This document shows positions 20,999 through 32,599 of a stretch of DNA of 64,000 nt, in pieces. Numbering within the stretch: position 1 is the first letter of the stretch; each line of letters opens with the position of its first letter. The notes under the pieces were generated by a model. The model was given only the letters and a program-made list of their open reading frames with translations, was not told the origin of the DNA and ran no database searches. The DNA lies in the NCBI GenBank assembly GCA_038380435.1, contig JAWZYU010000028.1:39987095-40051094 (forward strand), in the 5' to 3' direction. The position numbers and the translations under genes are program-made. The stretch comes from Ryuthela nishihirai (taxonomy: Eukaryota > Arthropoda > Arachnida > Araneae > Heptathelidae).

Positions 20999-21985
20999 TT
21001 GTCGATTTATACAAAATCTAAAATTTGTCTAACTCCTTTGAAATTCAAAGAAATGCTAATGTATCAAAATCTTGATTCCTATAAAAATGGTATTTAAATA
21101 TTTGTATACTTATGGATGTTGGAATAGTTAATAGCACTGTTGCGTATCTTAACAAAATGGAGTGAAAGAAATTTTCTATACATACTGCACCCAATTCCAA
21201 AGTTAAAACCAAACAGTTTGATGGTTGATTCTGGTAACTGATTATTATCATTTAATTGATTTTTAGAAAAAATTTCTGGAATGAGAGGAATTGCTTTTTC
21301 CAGCTATCATATCTGCAAACAGAATAAAATTTGGGGAAAATTGAAAAAAATCAAAGGAAAAAGGAATTGAAAAAATCACGATTTTGGGACTTTTGTATTC
21401 ATTTTCAACAACCTGAAAAAAAAAAAACTCGCAGAAAACCGTATGGTTGCCTTGGTTAGAATTAATACTTAAATGATCAATTTACAAAAGGCATTATCTG
21501 AATGCTTAAAAGAACTGTTGAGAAAATATTTATAGATATCCGTATTCCCCTTCTTAAAAATCGAGCCATATTTCTCTACAGTTATTATTTATTTAAATAT
21601 AATGAACTACGTATTTCTTCGATTCTGACTCACTTTTTTTCCCATATAAACGTCTCTAATAACGGGATGCGTTTTATAATCGATGGCAGTTTTTTTTCTC
21701 AGTTTTTTTCTTTTAATTTCCCCGCGCTTTGCACACGGCACCACACGTTTTGTTTTGGCGCGGAAACCCCACTTCCAAGTTTGACCGTTATCGCATTCTC
21801 CAATCTATCTATCTTTATTCTCCAATTCCATTGGAGAATAAAGGCGTGGGGATTTTCCCGCGCTTTCCTAATGTGAAGCCACCTTTGTTTCATTATAGTG
21901 GAGCTCTGTGAGTGGATTATAGTGAGCTTGGAACCTGTCTGTTGATTGTCAACCTTCCGCTGACACTTTCCAGAAAAAATTAAGA
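20999..21985. other. Unassigned AT-rich sequence
   Basis: Nearly 1 kb with no recognised domain. Around 21745-21865 GCGCGGAAACCCC and GGGGATTTTCCCGCGC face each other across about 85 bases and could be ends of a short inverted-repeat element. The segment abuts the pogo-like remnant. Confidence 0.3.
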
Positions 21986-22188
21986 AAGCGCCGGCATCAG
22001 AATTGGCGGAATGGGAATCAACATCTTGGAAGCTAATCCCAGAAAGAATAGGGCAGCACTCATTTGAAAAATGTTGCATCACCAACGCTCTCGATGGCTC
22101 AGAAGACGATTTCTTATGGGATGATGAAGATAAAGACGGCTCAGAAGAATCAGACTCTGATATTGATTCAGAACGAAGCGATAAATAA
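21979..22188 (+). pseudogene. Pogo/Tigger-like transposase C-terminal remnant
   Basis: The frame ending at 22188 encodes a Trp-rich segment followed by SFEKCCITNALDGSEDD and an acidic Asp/Glu/Ser tail. The 'SF-KCGI-NALDGSEDD' signature plus acidic end is typical of the C terminus of pogo/Tigger-family DDE transposases and their jerky-like relatives. No catalytic domain or CENP-B-type domain is found upstream, so this is a fragment. A host gene derived from such a transposase is possible but not supported. Confidence 0.5.
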
Positions 22189-22230
22189 CATTCCTACTGA
22201 TAAATAGGTACTATTGTTGTTAGTTTGCAT

Positions 22231-22618
22231 TTGGGTTGGATTGTTTTACCTCTGAGCGGCACTTTTTTGCACACCATGGGCTAAATGGCCAGGTCACATG
22301 GACCCCGAAGGCTCAGGGAAGGTTGGAGGAGGGGACCCACTGGAACAGCTGTTGGGAGACAAATGGTAGCCTCCCGTCAAGGCCATCCAGCGTGTTCTTT
22401 AACGTGCACAGGGTATGGCTCTCCCGCACACGGGGCCACGTCTTAACGTCCCATTCGACGGACGGCGGCCTTTCCAAGCCCATCGGTGTCCCCTACTGAC
22501 CGTGGGCAGGGCGGGGAATTTTGCGGAGATAAGCCTCAACGCTGACCCAGCTGGGACTCGAACGTGGGAACTACAGATTACGAGCCTGGCGCGCTACTGA
22601 CTCAGCCACCCCCGCCCC
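22231..22618 (-). mobile_element. SINE-A, full length
   Basis: Complete and close to consensus. Both flanks contain AATAGGTACTATT followed by a TTTGCATT-like stretch, but the right one does not directly abut the element, so I do not call it a TSD. Confidence 0.88.
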
Positions 22619-22919
22619 ATTTGTTTGTATGTAATAGGTACTATTCTCTTAGTAAATTGCATTCTATTATAATAAAAATATTTGTTAGTTTTTTTAGCGT
22701 TTTATTTATTTTTTTTTCCTTAGAAGCAAAGTTTTTTTTTCTGTTGGTGGTACTGAAATTAAGGCGCGTCTTAGAATCGAAAAAATATGGTAGGTCCTAT
22801 TACCTAAATAATAAATCATTTAAACGCTTTAAAAGCAAAATAAAGATTGGTTAAATAAATGATAAACTAATATATTTAAAACAAAATTCCTGGCCAATAT
22901 TTACTACAATCGTCTTCTT
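22619..22919. other. Unassigned AT-rich sequence
   Basis: AT-rich with T runs; nothing recognised. Confidence 0.4.
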
Positions 22920-22920
22920 G

Positions 22921-23758
22921 GGATTGCAGGGTCGTGTACCTGAGGGCACTTTTTAGCATACAAAGGGCTAAATGGCCAAGTCATAAGAACCTCGAGGGCT
23001 CAGAGAAGGTTGGGGGAAGGGACCCACTAGACAGCTGTTAGGAGACAGATGGTATCCTCTCGTCAAGACCATCCAGCGTGCTCTTTAACGTGCACAGGGT
23101 ATGGCTCTCCCGCACACGGGGCCACGGCTTAACGTCCCATCCGACGGGCGGCGGCCTTTCCAAGCCTATCGGCGTCCCTTTTCTGATCGACAGCAGGGTA
23201 GGGGTTTAACGGAAATAAATCTCGACGATAGCAGAGGTGGGACTCGAACCTTGGGAACTGTAGATCATGAGTCTGATCTGCTACAAACTGAGCCAAGGTT
23301 AGCAAATAAAAATAAAAAATCTCTTGGATTGTTTTACCTCTGAGGGGCACTTTTTTTGCACACAGTGGGCTAAATGGCCACATCACAAGGAACAAGGAAC
23401 CCGATAGATCAAGAAAGCTGGGGGAGGGGACTCACTGGAACAGCTGTTGGGAGACAGATGGTAGCCTCTCGTCAAGGTTTGGGTTGGGTTGTTTTACCTC
23501 TGAGCGGCACTTTTTTGCACACTATGGGCTAAATGGCCAGGTCACATGGACCCCAAAGGCTCAGAGAAGGTTGGGGGAGGAGACCCACTGGAACAGCTGT
23601 TGGGAGACAGATGGTAGCCTCCCGTCAAGGCCATCCAGCGTGTTCTTTAACGTGCACAGGGTATGGCTCTCCCGCACACGGGGCCACGGCTTAACGTTTC
23701 ATCCGACGGCCTTTCCAAGCCCATAGGCATCTCCTACTGACCGTGGGCAGAGCGGGGA
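22921..23758 (-). mobile_element. Three SINE-A pieces in series
   Basis: An old full copy (22921-23297), a tail-only piece (about 23328-23476, stopping at CTCGTCAAGG) and a younger copy (23477-23758) cut off in the body at GCGGGGAGTT. All are minus strand. Confidence 0.8.
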
Positions 23759-24673
23759 GTTAATCATTAATATCAATATAAAAAGAAATCATCCTCTTTC
23801 AAAATAACAACTTAAAGCAATATAATTTACAATAAAAAAAGTTAAAAAGCAATCCTGAAAATGTAACCATTTCGTAACGTTAGAAATTGCACGTTCCACC
23901 ACCAACCGATTTAATGACTCATACTTCAAAGATTCACCAAAAATTCGACTCTGTAAAATGGATATTGGTGTACAAAAAACAAAAGTAAAAAATAAGGTAT
24001 AAAATGAGAAGAATAGAACTGAAATGGCGGCATTAAAATTTAATCCAAGACCCAGTAGTTCCATCTCCAGTTTAGTTTGTAAGCATAATTCCGATTCTAG
24101 GAACTCAGACGGCAATTTCGTCAGAGGCCACCAATAAAAATGTGATCTTTTAGCTCCATCAGGCATTTAGGTCAACTCTGATTTAATGTAGTCGACGACT
24201 AAGACTTTAAGTGAGTGAGCAGCAGTCACGACTTTCCGATCTCTCTAATGATTTCAAAGAATCGAGCTCGAAAAAATAGAATCTTCATAAGCTCAGCGTT
24301 TTTCCGATTTGCGTATTAACATGTGAGGCCAATTATTCCTTTTTATTTCCGTCATAAATTTATGGCTTTATGCATGGATGCAGCGGAAGAAAATGGGCAA
24401 AATATGTTTAATGGATCTATTAGTGTTGATGAAAAATAAGACGTTTAAAGAAGGAAAAAGTCGAGAAATAACGCCTTTGGTGAATATCGGAAGCTCGTTT
24501 CCAAAGAGGATGAAATTTTTTTGTTTTAATTCCTTTATACCCATTACTGGTGGAAATTCGGACTAATAAATAATTGGGAAAAATACATATAATAATATTT
24601 TATTAGTATTTATACAACACGAAAACGATTTTTAGTTATTTCTTATGCAAAAAAGCTGCCTAATATATTTATA
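23759..24673. other. Unassigned AT-rich sequence
   Basis: About 900 bases; open frames under 130 codons on both strands with no recognised motif. Confidence 0.4.
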
Positions 24674-24681
24674 CATCAGAG

Positions 24682-26318
24682 CAGAGGTTCTCAACCTTTT
24701 ATGCTTCACGTACCCCCTGGAAATGTGTATGTAACTGGCGTACCCCTTGCATAGATAGAAAAAACTATAGTTATAGTATAACAATGGGAATAAAATAAAA
24801 CATATATATATATCAGTGGTTCTCAACCTTTTATGCTTCACGTACCCCCTGGAAATGTGTATGTAACTGGCGTACCCCTTGTATAGATAGATAAAACTAT
24901 AGTTATAGTATAACAATGGGAATAAAATAAAACATATATATATCAGTGGTTCTCAACCTTTTATGCTTCACGTACCCCCTGGAAATGTGTATCTAACTGG
25001 CGTACCCCTTGTATAGATAGATAAAATTATAGTTATAGTATAACAATGGGAATAAGATAAAACATATATATCAGTGGTTCTAAACCTTTTATGCTTCAAG
25101 TACCCCGTGAAAATGTGTATGTAACTGGCGTACCCCTTGTATAGATAGATAAAACTATAGTTATAGTATAACAAATGGGAATAAGATAAAACATATAGAT
25201 CAGTGGTTCTCAACCTTTTATGCTTCACGTACCCCCGGGAAATGTGTATGTAACTGGCGTACCCCTTGTATAGATAGATAAAACTATAGTTATAGTATAA
25301 CAATGGGAATAAAATAAAACATATATATCAGTGGTTCTCAACCTTTTATGCTTCACGTACCCCCTGGAAATGTGTATCTAACTGGCGTACCCCTTGTATA
25401 GATAGATAAAACTATAGTTATAGTATAACAATGGGAATAAAATAAAACATATATATATCAGTGGTTCTCAACCTTTTATGCTTCACGTACCCCCTGGAAA
25501 TGTGTATCTAACTGGCGTACCCCTTGTATAGATAGATAAAATTATAGTTATAGTATAACAATGGGAATAAGATAAAACATATATATCAGTGGTTCTAAAC
25601 CTTTTATGCTTCAAGTACCCCGTGAAAATGTGTATGTAACTGGCGTACCCCTTGTATAGATAGATAAAACTATAGTTATAGTATAACAATGGGAATAAGA
25701 TAAAACATATAGATCAGTGGTTCTCAACCTTTTATGCTTCACGTACCCCCGGGAAATGTGTATGTAACTGGCGTACCCCTTGTATAGATAGATAAAACTA
25801 TAGTTATAGTATAACAATGGGAATAAAATAAAACATATATATCAGTGGTTCTCAACCTTTTATGCTTCACGTACCCCCTGGAAATGTGTATCTAACTGGC
25901 GTACCCCTTGTATAGATAGATAAAACTATAGTTATAGTATAACAATGGGAATAAAATAAAACATATATATATCAGTGGTTCTCAACCTTTTATGCTTCAC
26001 GTACCCCCTGGAAATGTGTATCTAACTGGCGTACCCCTTGTATAGATAGATAAAACTATAGTTATAGTATAACAATGGGGATAAGATAAAACATATATAT
26101 CAGTGGTTCTAAACCTTTTATGCTTCAAGTACCCCGTGAAAATGTGTATGTAACTGGCGTACCCCTTGTATAGATAGATAAAACTATAGTTATAGTATAA
26201 CAATGGGAATAAGATAAAACATATAGATCAGTGGTTCTCAACCTTTTATGCTTCACGTACCCCCGGGAAATGTGTATGTAACTGGCGTACCCCTTGTATA
26301 GATAGATAAAACTATAGT
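24682..26318. repeat. 128-bp satellite with 4-unit higher-order period
   Basis: About 13 units, each starting CAGTGGTTCTCAACC and containing GTAACTGGCGTACCCCTTG. A variant unit with TTCTAAACC and TTCAAGTACCCCGTG recurs at 25072, 25587 and 26101, a spacing of 514-515 bases. The next unit each time has CCCCCGGGAAATG. This is a higher-order repeat of four units, about 2.5 copies. Confidence 0.9.
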
Positions 26319-26337
26319 ATCATCATCATCATCATCG

Positions 26338-26395
<58 letters not shown>

Positions 26396-29300
26396 CAAGC
26401 AGCCATGGGCTACGGAGGTCCAACCAGACCGTGCAATTTAGTTCTCCAAACAAGTCTATCCTGAGCTACATCTACTGCATCTGGCCACTGCACACCAATT
26501 CTAACAAGGTCCTGTTTGACATTGTCTGCCCACCGCATCCTGGGTCTCCCCCTCTTTCTGAGGCCTTTATGCACACTGATCATAACCCTATTCGCCAATC
26601 TATAATTATTCATACGGGCAACATGGCCAAACCAACGGAGTCTCTCTCTGCACAATATGCTGCTTAAAGGAGGTTGCAAACTCCTTTGCCTAACCTCATC
26701 ATTAGTTACAAAGTTGAACCACCTAATGCCCAAGATACTGCGTAAGCATCTGGAATCAAAAGCATCTAGTTTCCTGTTATCTTGTTTACAAAGTGTCCAA
26801 GTTTCACTACCATAACTAACCCTAGAAAGAACCAAACTATTATACAGTCTAATTTTAGTCTTTAGGTGTATACGCCTATTTCTCCACAATCTCCATAGAT
26901 TCTTAAAAGTCCCGGCAGCAATCCCTATTCGTCTGTTAATCTCATGCCGCACATCACCATTATCTGTTACATAGCTCCCAAGATAATTAAACTGTGACAC
27001 CTGCTCAAGACTGCAACCATTCAGATTAACTGAATCACAACCTACCTGACCAATTTTCATCACTTTAGTTTTCTCTCTGTTTATAACCAAACCTACTCTA
27101 CTACCAGTCTCATCAACAGCTCGAATGAAAGAGTTCATCTCATCAACATCATTTGCCAAAAGGGCTAAATCATCAGCATAATCTAAATCGAAATTTTCGT
27201 ATCTCCAGTCCATTTAAGGCCAAAATCTTTCCCTTGAAGTGAATTTCGCATAACATAATCAATAACCAAGCTAAAGAGAAAAGGAGACAAAATGCGCCCT
27301 TGTCGAACACCAGAAGTAATGCTAAACAAATTGCTACAAGCCTTACCAACTCTCACACATGACTCAGTGTTATTATAGAGAGCTTTCATTATGTTAACTA
27401 ACTTGTCAGGTATATCGTATGATCTCACAATCAACCACAAATTATGACGATCAACAGAGTTGAAAGCCTTTTTGAAATCAACAAAGCTAGCAACCAAAGG
27501 TTTCTGAAACTCGAAACATTTCTCAAGAATCTGCCTAAGTGAAAATATCTGATCCACACATCCCCTACCACTTCTGAATCCACATTGCTCATCACGCAAT
27601 TGACTGTCAACCAGATTCTTAATTCTATTAAGCACAATCATGGAAAGAACTTTACCTGGAACAGAGAGTAGGCTGATAACCCCTATAGTTATCACAAGAA
27701 CTGCGATCACCTTTTTTGAAAATAGGGATAACAATAGCTCTGGTAAAATCCTTAGGAACCATGCCTTTATCATAAAAGATATTCAGAATTTCAGTCATCC
27801 AAGTGGTAACCGAAACATTCCCAGCTCTAAGCATTTCTGTAGTAATTTCATCTACCCCTGGGGATTTATGTAGTTTAAGTTTAGAAACAGCCAAAATAAC
27901 TTCAGATTGTGTTATAGGGCCAACATTAAAGCCACCAATGCATCTATCATCATTGCAAACAATGGGAGTAGAACTAACTACATTGTTTAGAACATCACTG
28001 AAATACTCAGCCCACCTAGCCATGACAGAATCCTCCCCTTCTATAACCTTACCTTGTTTATCCTTCAATCCTTGTATACCTGTCCTTTTTCTACCACATA
28101 AAACATTAACTATCAGGTATAGCTCTCTGCTGTTGTGCTGTCTAACTGCTTCCTCGGCTTTGTCAGCCAAACCATCAAGCCAAAGATTCTTATCAGCAGC
28201 TAACTGATCTTTTACACATTTATTAAGCTCTCTGTAATGCTTTCTATTAGGACTAGTAGGTTATTGATTAAGGGCATTCCTGCAGTTCTTTCTTTCCGAA
28301 ATAAGCTGAAGAGCCTTATCACTCAGATAATTCTGTCTCATCTGCTCCTTTTTTCCTAAAAGAGTACTGTTAGTGTCCAAAAAAGCCTGTTTAAAATGAT
28401 CCCATTCTTCTGAACTTCAATAGTAAGCAAACCATGACTGTCATAATGACTAAGTAATTTATCATGGTAAGCTTTGGCTATAACTGGATCTTTCAGAGCT
28501 TCAGTATTAAAACTAAATTTTTTAACCCTAGCACAACACTTTTTAAGTTTAAGTTGCAACACACTTTTAACAAGGTAATGGTCAGATTCAATTTCAGCTC
28601 CCCTATATGCCCTGGTATTCCTAAAAGAACTAGCCCATTTGCTGTTAATTAATATGTAATCAGTCATATTCTTATGCAGCCCATCAGGTGAAACCCATGT
28701 GTACTTATGTATGTCGCGGTGTTTGTAATAAGTGTTAGTTATTCTGAATCCATTGAGTTTACTTACCTGTAGGAGACGTTGCCCATTGCCATTGCAGCTA
28801 CCAATACCAAAAGGACCTATTACTCCTGCCCAAAGGTCAGAGTCAGTACCAACTTTGGCATTGAAGTCACCAAGAACAAGGGTAATATCTCCTTTCTTGA
28901 CAGAATTCAAAATATCCTGAAGTTGTCCGTAAAACCTATCCTTCTCATCCTCATCGGCATCCTCAGTGGGGGCATTACAGCAGATAACATTCAAGTCTTT
29001 AACGCTTGTCTGAAAATTTTCTGTAAGAAACCTTTCATTAATGCACTCATATCCTAGAAGTGCATCACTAGCGTGTCTGCTGAGAAGCAGACCCACGCCT
29101 TGTTGATGCTTATTGTCGTCCCTACCTGAAAAGAGAAATTTAAGATTATTTTTAAGAATCTGACCTTTATCTGTCCATCTGGTCTCTTGCAAGCCGAGAT
29201 TATCTAAATTATAATGGTGAATTCTTGTGTGAGGACATCAAGAGAAAAAGCTCTGTGCAGAGTCCTCACATTCCAACTACCTATGGAGAGAAAATGGTTA

Positions 29301-29968
29301 GTGGGATGTTTAAAGAAACTTTGTTTATTGAGAGAGGGAATGCCGACAATATCAAACAGGCCCCTAATCGCAGACATGGAGCAAAGACCCGTTCCCCCAC
29401 TACTAAAGGCTGAAGCCATCTACACTGGAAGACTTCCTCCAATGTAGAATTTGACGATGCCAATAGAAGCAAAGAGTTCAGGTGCCTGCGATGACTTCTG
29501 CTCAGGATTATCCACCAGCTGATAAACATATCCTGTGAATCTATTCACTTGGGGCTGTCAACCCACAAACAAACAGAAAACACAGCGGAAGATTTTCCCT
29601 CCACAGAAGCCCACCAGTGCAGCAAAATCAGGATCCATAATCAAGCTCAGAGCCATATATCTGTCCAGTCCAGTGGGTTTATATGGTCAGCACCAGGACC
29701 CTGTCTGGTTGACCACTCCTCAGCAGGGTAGAAAAAAAAGAAAAGTAGCCATAGTTGTCCAGATCAGTAGACCACACTAATCTGGCAGCCCTCCCCTTCC
29801 GTTAACTTCCACAAGAGAGTATCTCTTTTGAAAGATACTAACGGTCTGCACCACGAGAAGGCGGGGTCGGACATTAGGTGCTAGGCCTGGCCGGTTCTAT
29901 GCATCATCACAGGGGATTGGTGCATAGCTCTCCTTCCAGTGACTACCTAGCTACCATTTACAGACCAG
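26319..29968 (-). mobile_element. RTE-like APE-type LINE, degenerate
   Basis: Minus-strand non-LTR retrotransposon with a 5' untranslated part (about 29420-29968), one decayed endonuclease-reverse transcriptase frame, and a 3' tail of GAT repeats (26319-26394) instead of poly(A). It splits one 128-bp unit cleanly: ...AACTATAGT before and TTATAGTATAAC after, with no long TSD. A short-repeat tail and a single EN-RT protein ending in a GHVARM block suit RTE-like elements; the clade needs a tree. Confidence 0.85.
26410..29419 (-). pseudogene. LINE endonuclease-reverse transcriptase, frameshifted
   Basis: Pieces in N-to-C order. 29419-29204: start of the APE domain (IGSWNVRTL). 29192-28356: endonuclease with QETRW (residues 2-6 of that piece), LGDFNAKVG (107-115), YTWVSPDG and SDHYLV (203-208). 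28170-27652: linker with SPGVDEI and ending FKKGDRSSCDNYRG. 27773-27183: reverse transcriptase with FVDFKKAFNSVDR and SGVRQGRILSPFLF. 27213-26410: YADDLALLAND (YADD at residues 12-15), then RLRWFGHVARM and GRPRMRWADNVKQDL at the C terminus. Frames change near 29200, 27690 and 27195, and stops interrupt 28170-28356, so no full protein can be made. Confidence 0.9.
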
Positions 29969-30299
29969 TTATAGTATAACAATGGCAATAAAATGAAACA
30001 TATATATCAGTGGTTCTCAACCTTTTATGCTTCACGTACCCCCTGGAAATGTGTATGTAACTGGCGTACCCCTTGTACAGATAGATAAAACTATAGTTAT
30101 AGTATAACAATGGGAATAAAATAAAACATATATATATACACACATTAAATTTTGTATTCATAAATTACATATATGTGGATAAACACAAAAAATGACATTT
30201 TTGCACAGCAGTGTTGCCAACTTTGCGACTTTGTTACTAGATCTAGCGACTTTTGAACTCTCACGGTGTACCCGACGGTGAGAACCCCTGTATTAGAGG

Positions 30300-30476
30300 A
30301 TTGGATTAGGTTACCTTTGAGCGACACTTTGCACACAATGGGCTAAATGGCCAGGTCACAAGAACCTTGAGGATTCAGAGAAGGTTGGGGAAAGGAACTC
30401 ACTTGACAGCTATTAGAAGACAGATAGTAGCCTCCCGTCAAGGCCATCCAGGCCTCGTTTTTTTAACGTGCACAGG
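30300..30476 (-). mobile_element. SINE-A tail fragment
   Basis: Old minus-strand tail (TTACCTTTGAGCGACACTTT to TTTTTTAACGTGCACAGG), cut off by a MITE-M arm at 30477. Confidence 0.7.
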
Positions 30477-31201
30477 TTGCCAGATCACTAATTTCTAAAA
30501 AAATCGTTGTAAGATATTTTTTTCTGAATTATGTAATCAACCGTAGGGTTCGGATATTTTTTAATATATATAATGCGTATGAATATATAATGCAATGAAT
30601 ATGGAACGTGTGCAGTTACCGTTCACAGCAAACTGGAGTGGTTGCCGTTAATGTTCACAGCACAATGGATCGTGTGAGCTCACAAAGACCTGGATCGTGT
30701 GGGCTCACTCACGGAAATATTGAGCGTGTGCAGTTACCGTTCACAGCAAACTGGAGCATGTGCAGTAATCCAAACTGGAGAGTAATCACTAATTTCTAAA
30801 AAAATCGTTGCAAGATATTTTTTTCTGAATTATGTAATCAACCGTAGGGTTCGGATATTTTTTTAATATATATAATGCGTATGAATATATAATGCAATGA
30901 ATATGGAACGTGTGCAGTTACCGTTCACAGCAAACTGGAACGGTTGCGGTTAATGTTCACAGCACATTGGATCGTGTGAGCTCACAAAGACCTGGATCGT
31001 GTGGGCTCACTCACGGAAATATTGAGCGTGTGCAGTTACTGTACAGATATTTTTCCTGAATTCTGTAATCACGTGACACGAATTCCGTAATCACGTGACA
31101 CGAAGGTTGCCAGATCACTAATTTCTAAAAAAATCGTTGCCAGATATTTTTTCTGAATTCTGTAATCAACCGTAGTGGTCGGATATTTTTTTGAGCGACT
31201 G
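30477..31201. mobile_element. MITE-M composite cluster
   Basis: Two near-identical blocks of about 300 bases (arm, AATATATAATGCAATGAAT spacer, CAGTTACCGTTCACAGC module) lie in tandem and end at a proper GAGCGACTG-TA. The left terminal repeat is absent. Related to the block at 53.5 kb. Confidence 0.75.
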
Positions 31202-31402
31202 TACAACTGAAATTTTGCTGACTCCATTTCACTCCTTTATTGTCATTGCGTATTCAGTGAGTTGTGATAGGCTACGCAATTTTTATATTTTGTTTCGTGA
31301 ATAGTGTTTTAAGTTTTACTCGGCATTGTGATTGGGGTTGATTGAGAAATCAAGATTGGTAACCACTCTACGAAATCTTCGGGATCTTTCCATAAATAAC
31401 CG

Positions 31403-32368
31403 GTTTCCATAAATTATGGAAAATCCCTAATGTTATGTCAAAGAGAGTCTAACGTCAAAGCTCTATAACTTCTAAAATAAGTTTTTTTGTTTTGAGAAAT
31501 GTGATTGCAGATAAAGATCTCAATCAAATAAATCAATATCTCGATTTTTTTAACAATATTCGTTCAGTATTTAATGAGATATGGAAGTTTGAATATTTAA
31601 CAACAGCAATGCCAGTCTTAAGAAACTTATACAAAACTGAAGAATAGTGAAAGAATTCTTTACACAAAGTTCTAAAATAAAACTTATTTTATTAAACACT
31701 TTTGATACAATACTTATTACTGAGTTTTAATTAACTTCTGAAGTCAATTTTTTTTGTGGCTGGCATTGTTATCGCTAAATATTCAAACTTCCATAATTCA
31801 TTAAATACTGAACGAATATTGTTGAAAATCGAGATATTGATTTATTTGATTGAGATCTTTATCTGCAATCACATTTTTCAAAACAAAGAAACTTATTTTA
31901 GAAGTTATAGGTTGGGTTATTTTACCTCTGAGTCGCACTTTTTTGCACACCATGGGCTAAATGGCCAGGTCACATGGACCCCGAAGGCTCAGACAAGGTT
32001 GGGGGAGGGGACCCTCTGCAACAGCTGTTGGGAGACAGATGGTAGCCTCCCGTCAAGGCCATCCAGCGTGTTCTTCAACGTGCACAAGGTAGGGCTCTCC
32101 CACACACAGAGCCACGGCTTAACGTCCCATCCGACGGACGGCGGCCTTTCCAAGCCCATCGGTGGCCCCTACTGACCGTGGGCAGGGCGGGGAAATTTTG
32201 CGGAGATAAATCTCAACGCTGACCCAGCTGGGACTCGAACCTGGGAACTACAGATTACGAGCCTGGCGCGCTACCGACTGAGCCACCCCCGCCCCTTAGA
32301 AGTTATAGAGCTTTGACGTTAGCTTCCCATTGACATAACATTAGGGATTTTCCTTAATTTATGGAAAC
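31403..32368. mobile_element. Foldback element with ~210-bp inverted arms
   Basis: Arm 1 (31403-31615) is the reverse complement of 31759-32368 once the SINE-A at 31911-32295 is removed: for example CATTAGGGATTTTCC and GGAAAATCCCTAATG, or TCAATATCTCGATTTTTTTA and its partner at 31820-31850. The spacer is about 145 bases, AT-rich, with no open frame. It may be a MITE of unknown superfamily or a local inverted duplication. Confidence 0.75.
31911..32295 (-). mobile_element. SINE-A with 13-bp TSD, in a foldback arm
   Basis: Full copy; perfect TSD ttagaagttatag at 31898-31910 and 32296-32308. Confidence 0.93.
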
Positions 32369-32599
32369 TAGCGCATTTTCATTTATATAGATAAATCAAA
32401 TTCTCTGTGATGTATATAGTTCCACGATTTAATTGGTGGATAATTTTAATAGATTGTAAAATGGTCCGACAAAACAATAGAACATCAAATACACGCAATC
32501 CCTGACTAACATGAGAGGTGGGTTCTTCAAAATTTCAAAATAATTCGTTAAGGTGAAATCATGTTAGTCCGAACATGAATTTCGAAGGAGAAATAATGT

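Larger units (their letters stand above)
24682..30290 (+). mobile_element. Giant hAT-N copy with 128-bp end array
   Basis: Left end CAGAGGTTCTCAACC, right end GAGAACCCCTG. Left 8-mer catcagag (24674-24681) and right 8-mer tattagag (30291-30298) match at 6 of 8 positions, both differences C/T, fitting an aged hAT TSD. The left-end unit is repeated about 14 times; the unique right part (29998-30290) matches the simple copy at 3.5 kb, including AACACAAAAAATGACATTT-type text. A LINE interrupts the array at 26319-29968. No transposase frame is found. Confidence 0.8.

Noticed and set aside
22200..22670. ~35-bp TSD around the SINE-A at 22231
   Set aside because: The similar flanks are imperfect and the right copy is separated from the element by about 18 bases.
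26319..26394. Poly-aspartate protein segment
   Set aside because: It is the GAT-repeat tail of the LINE read in one frame.
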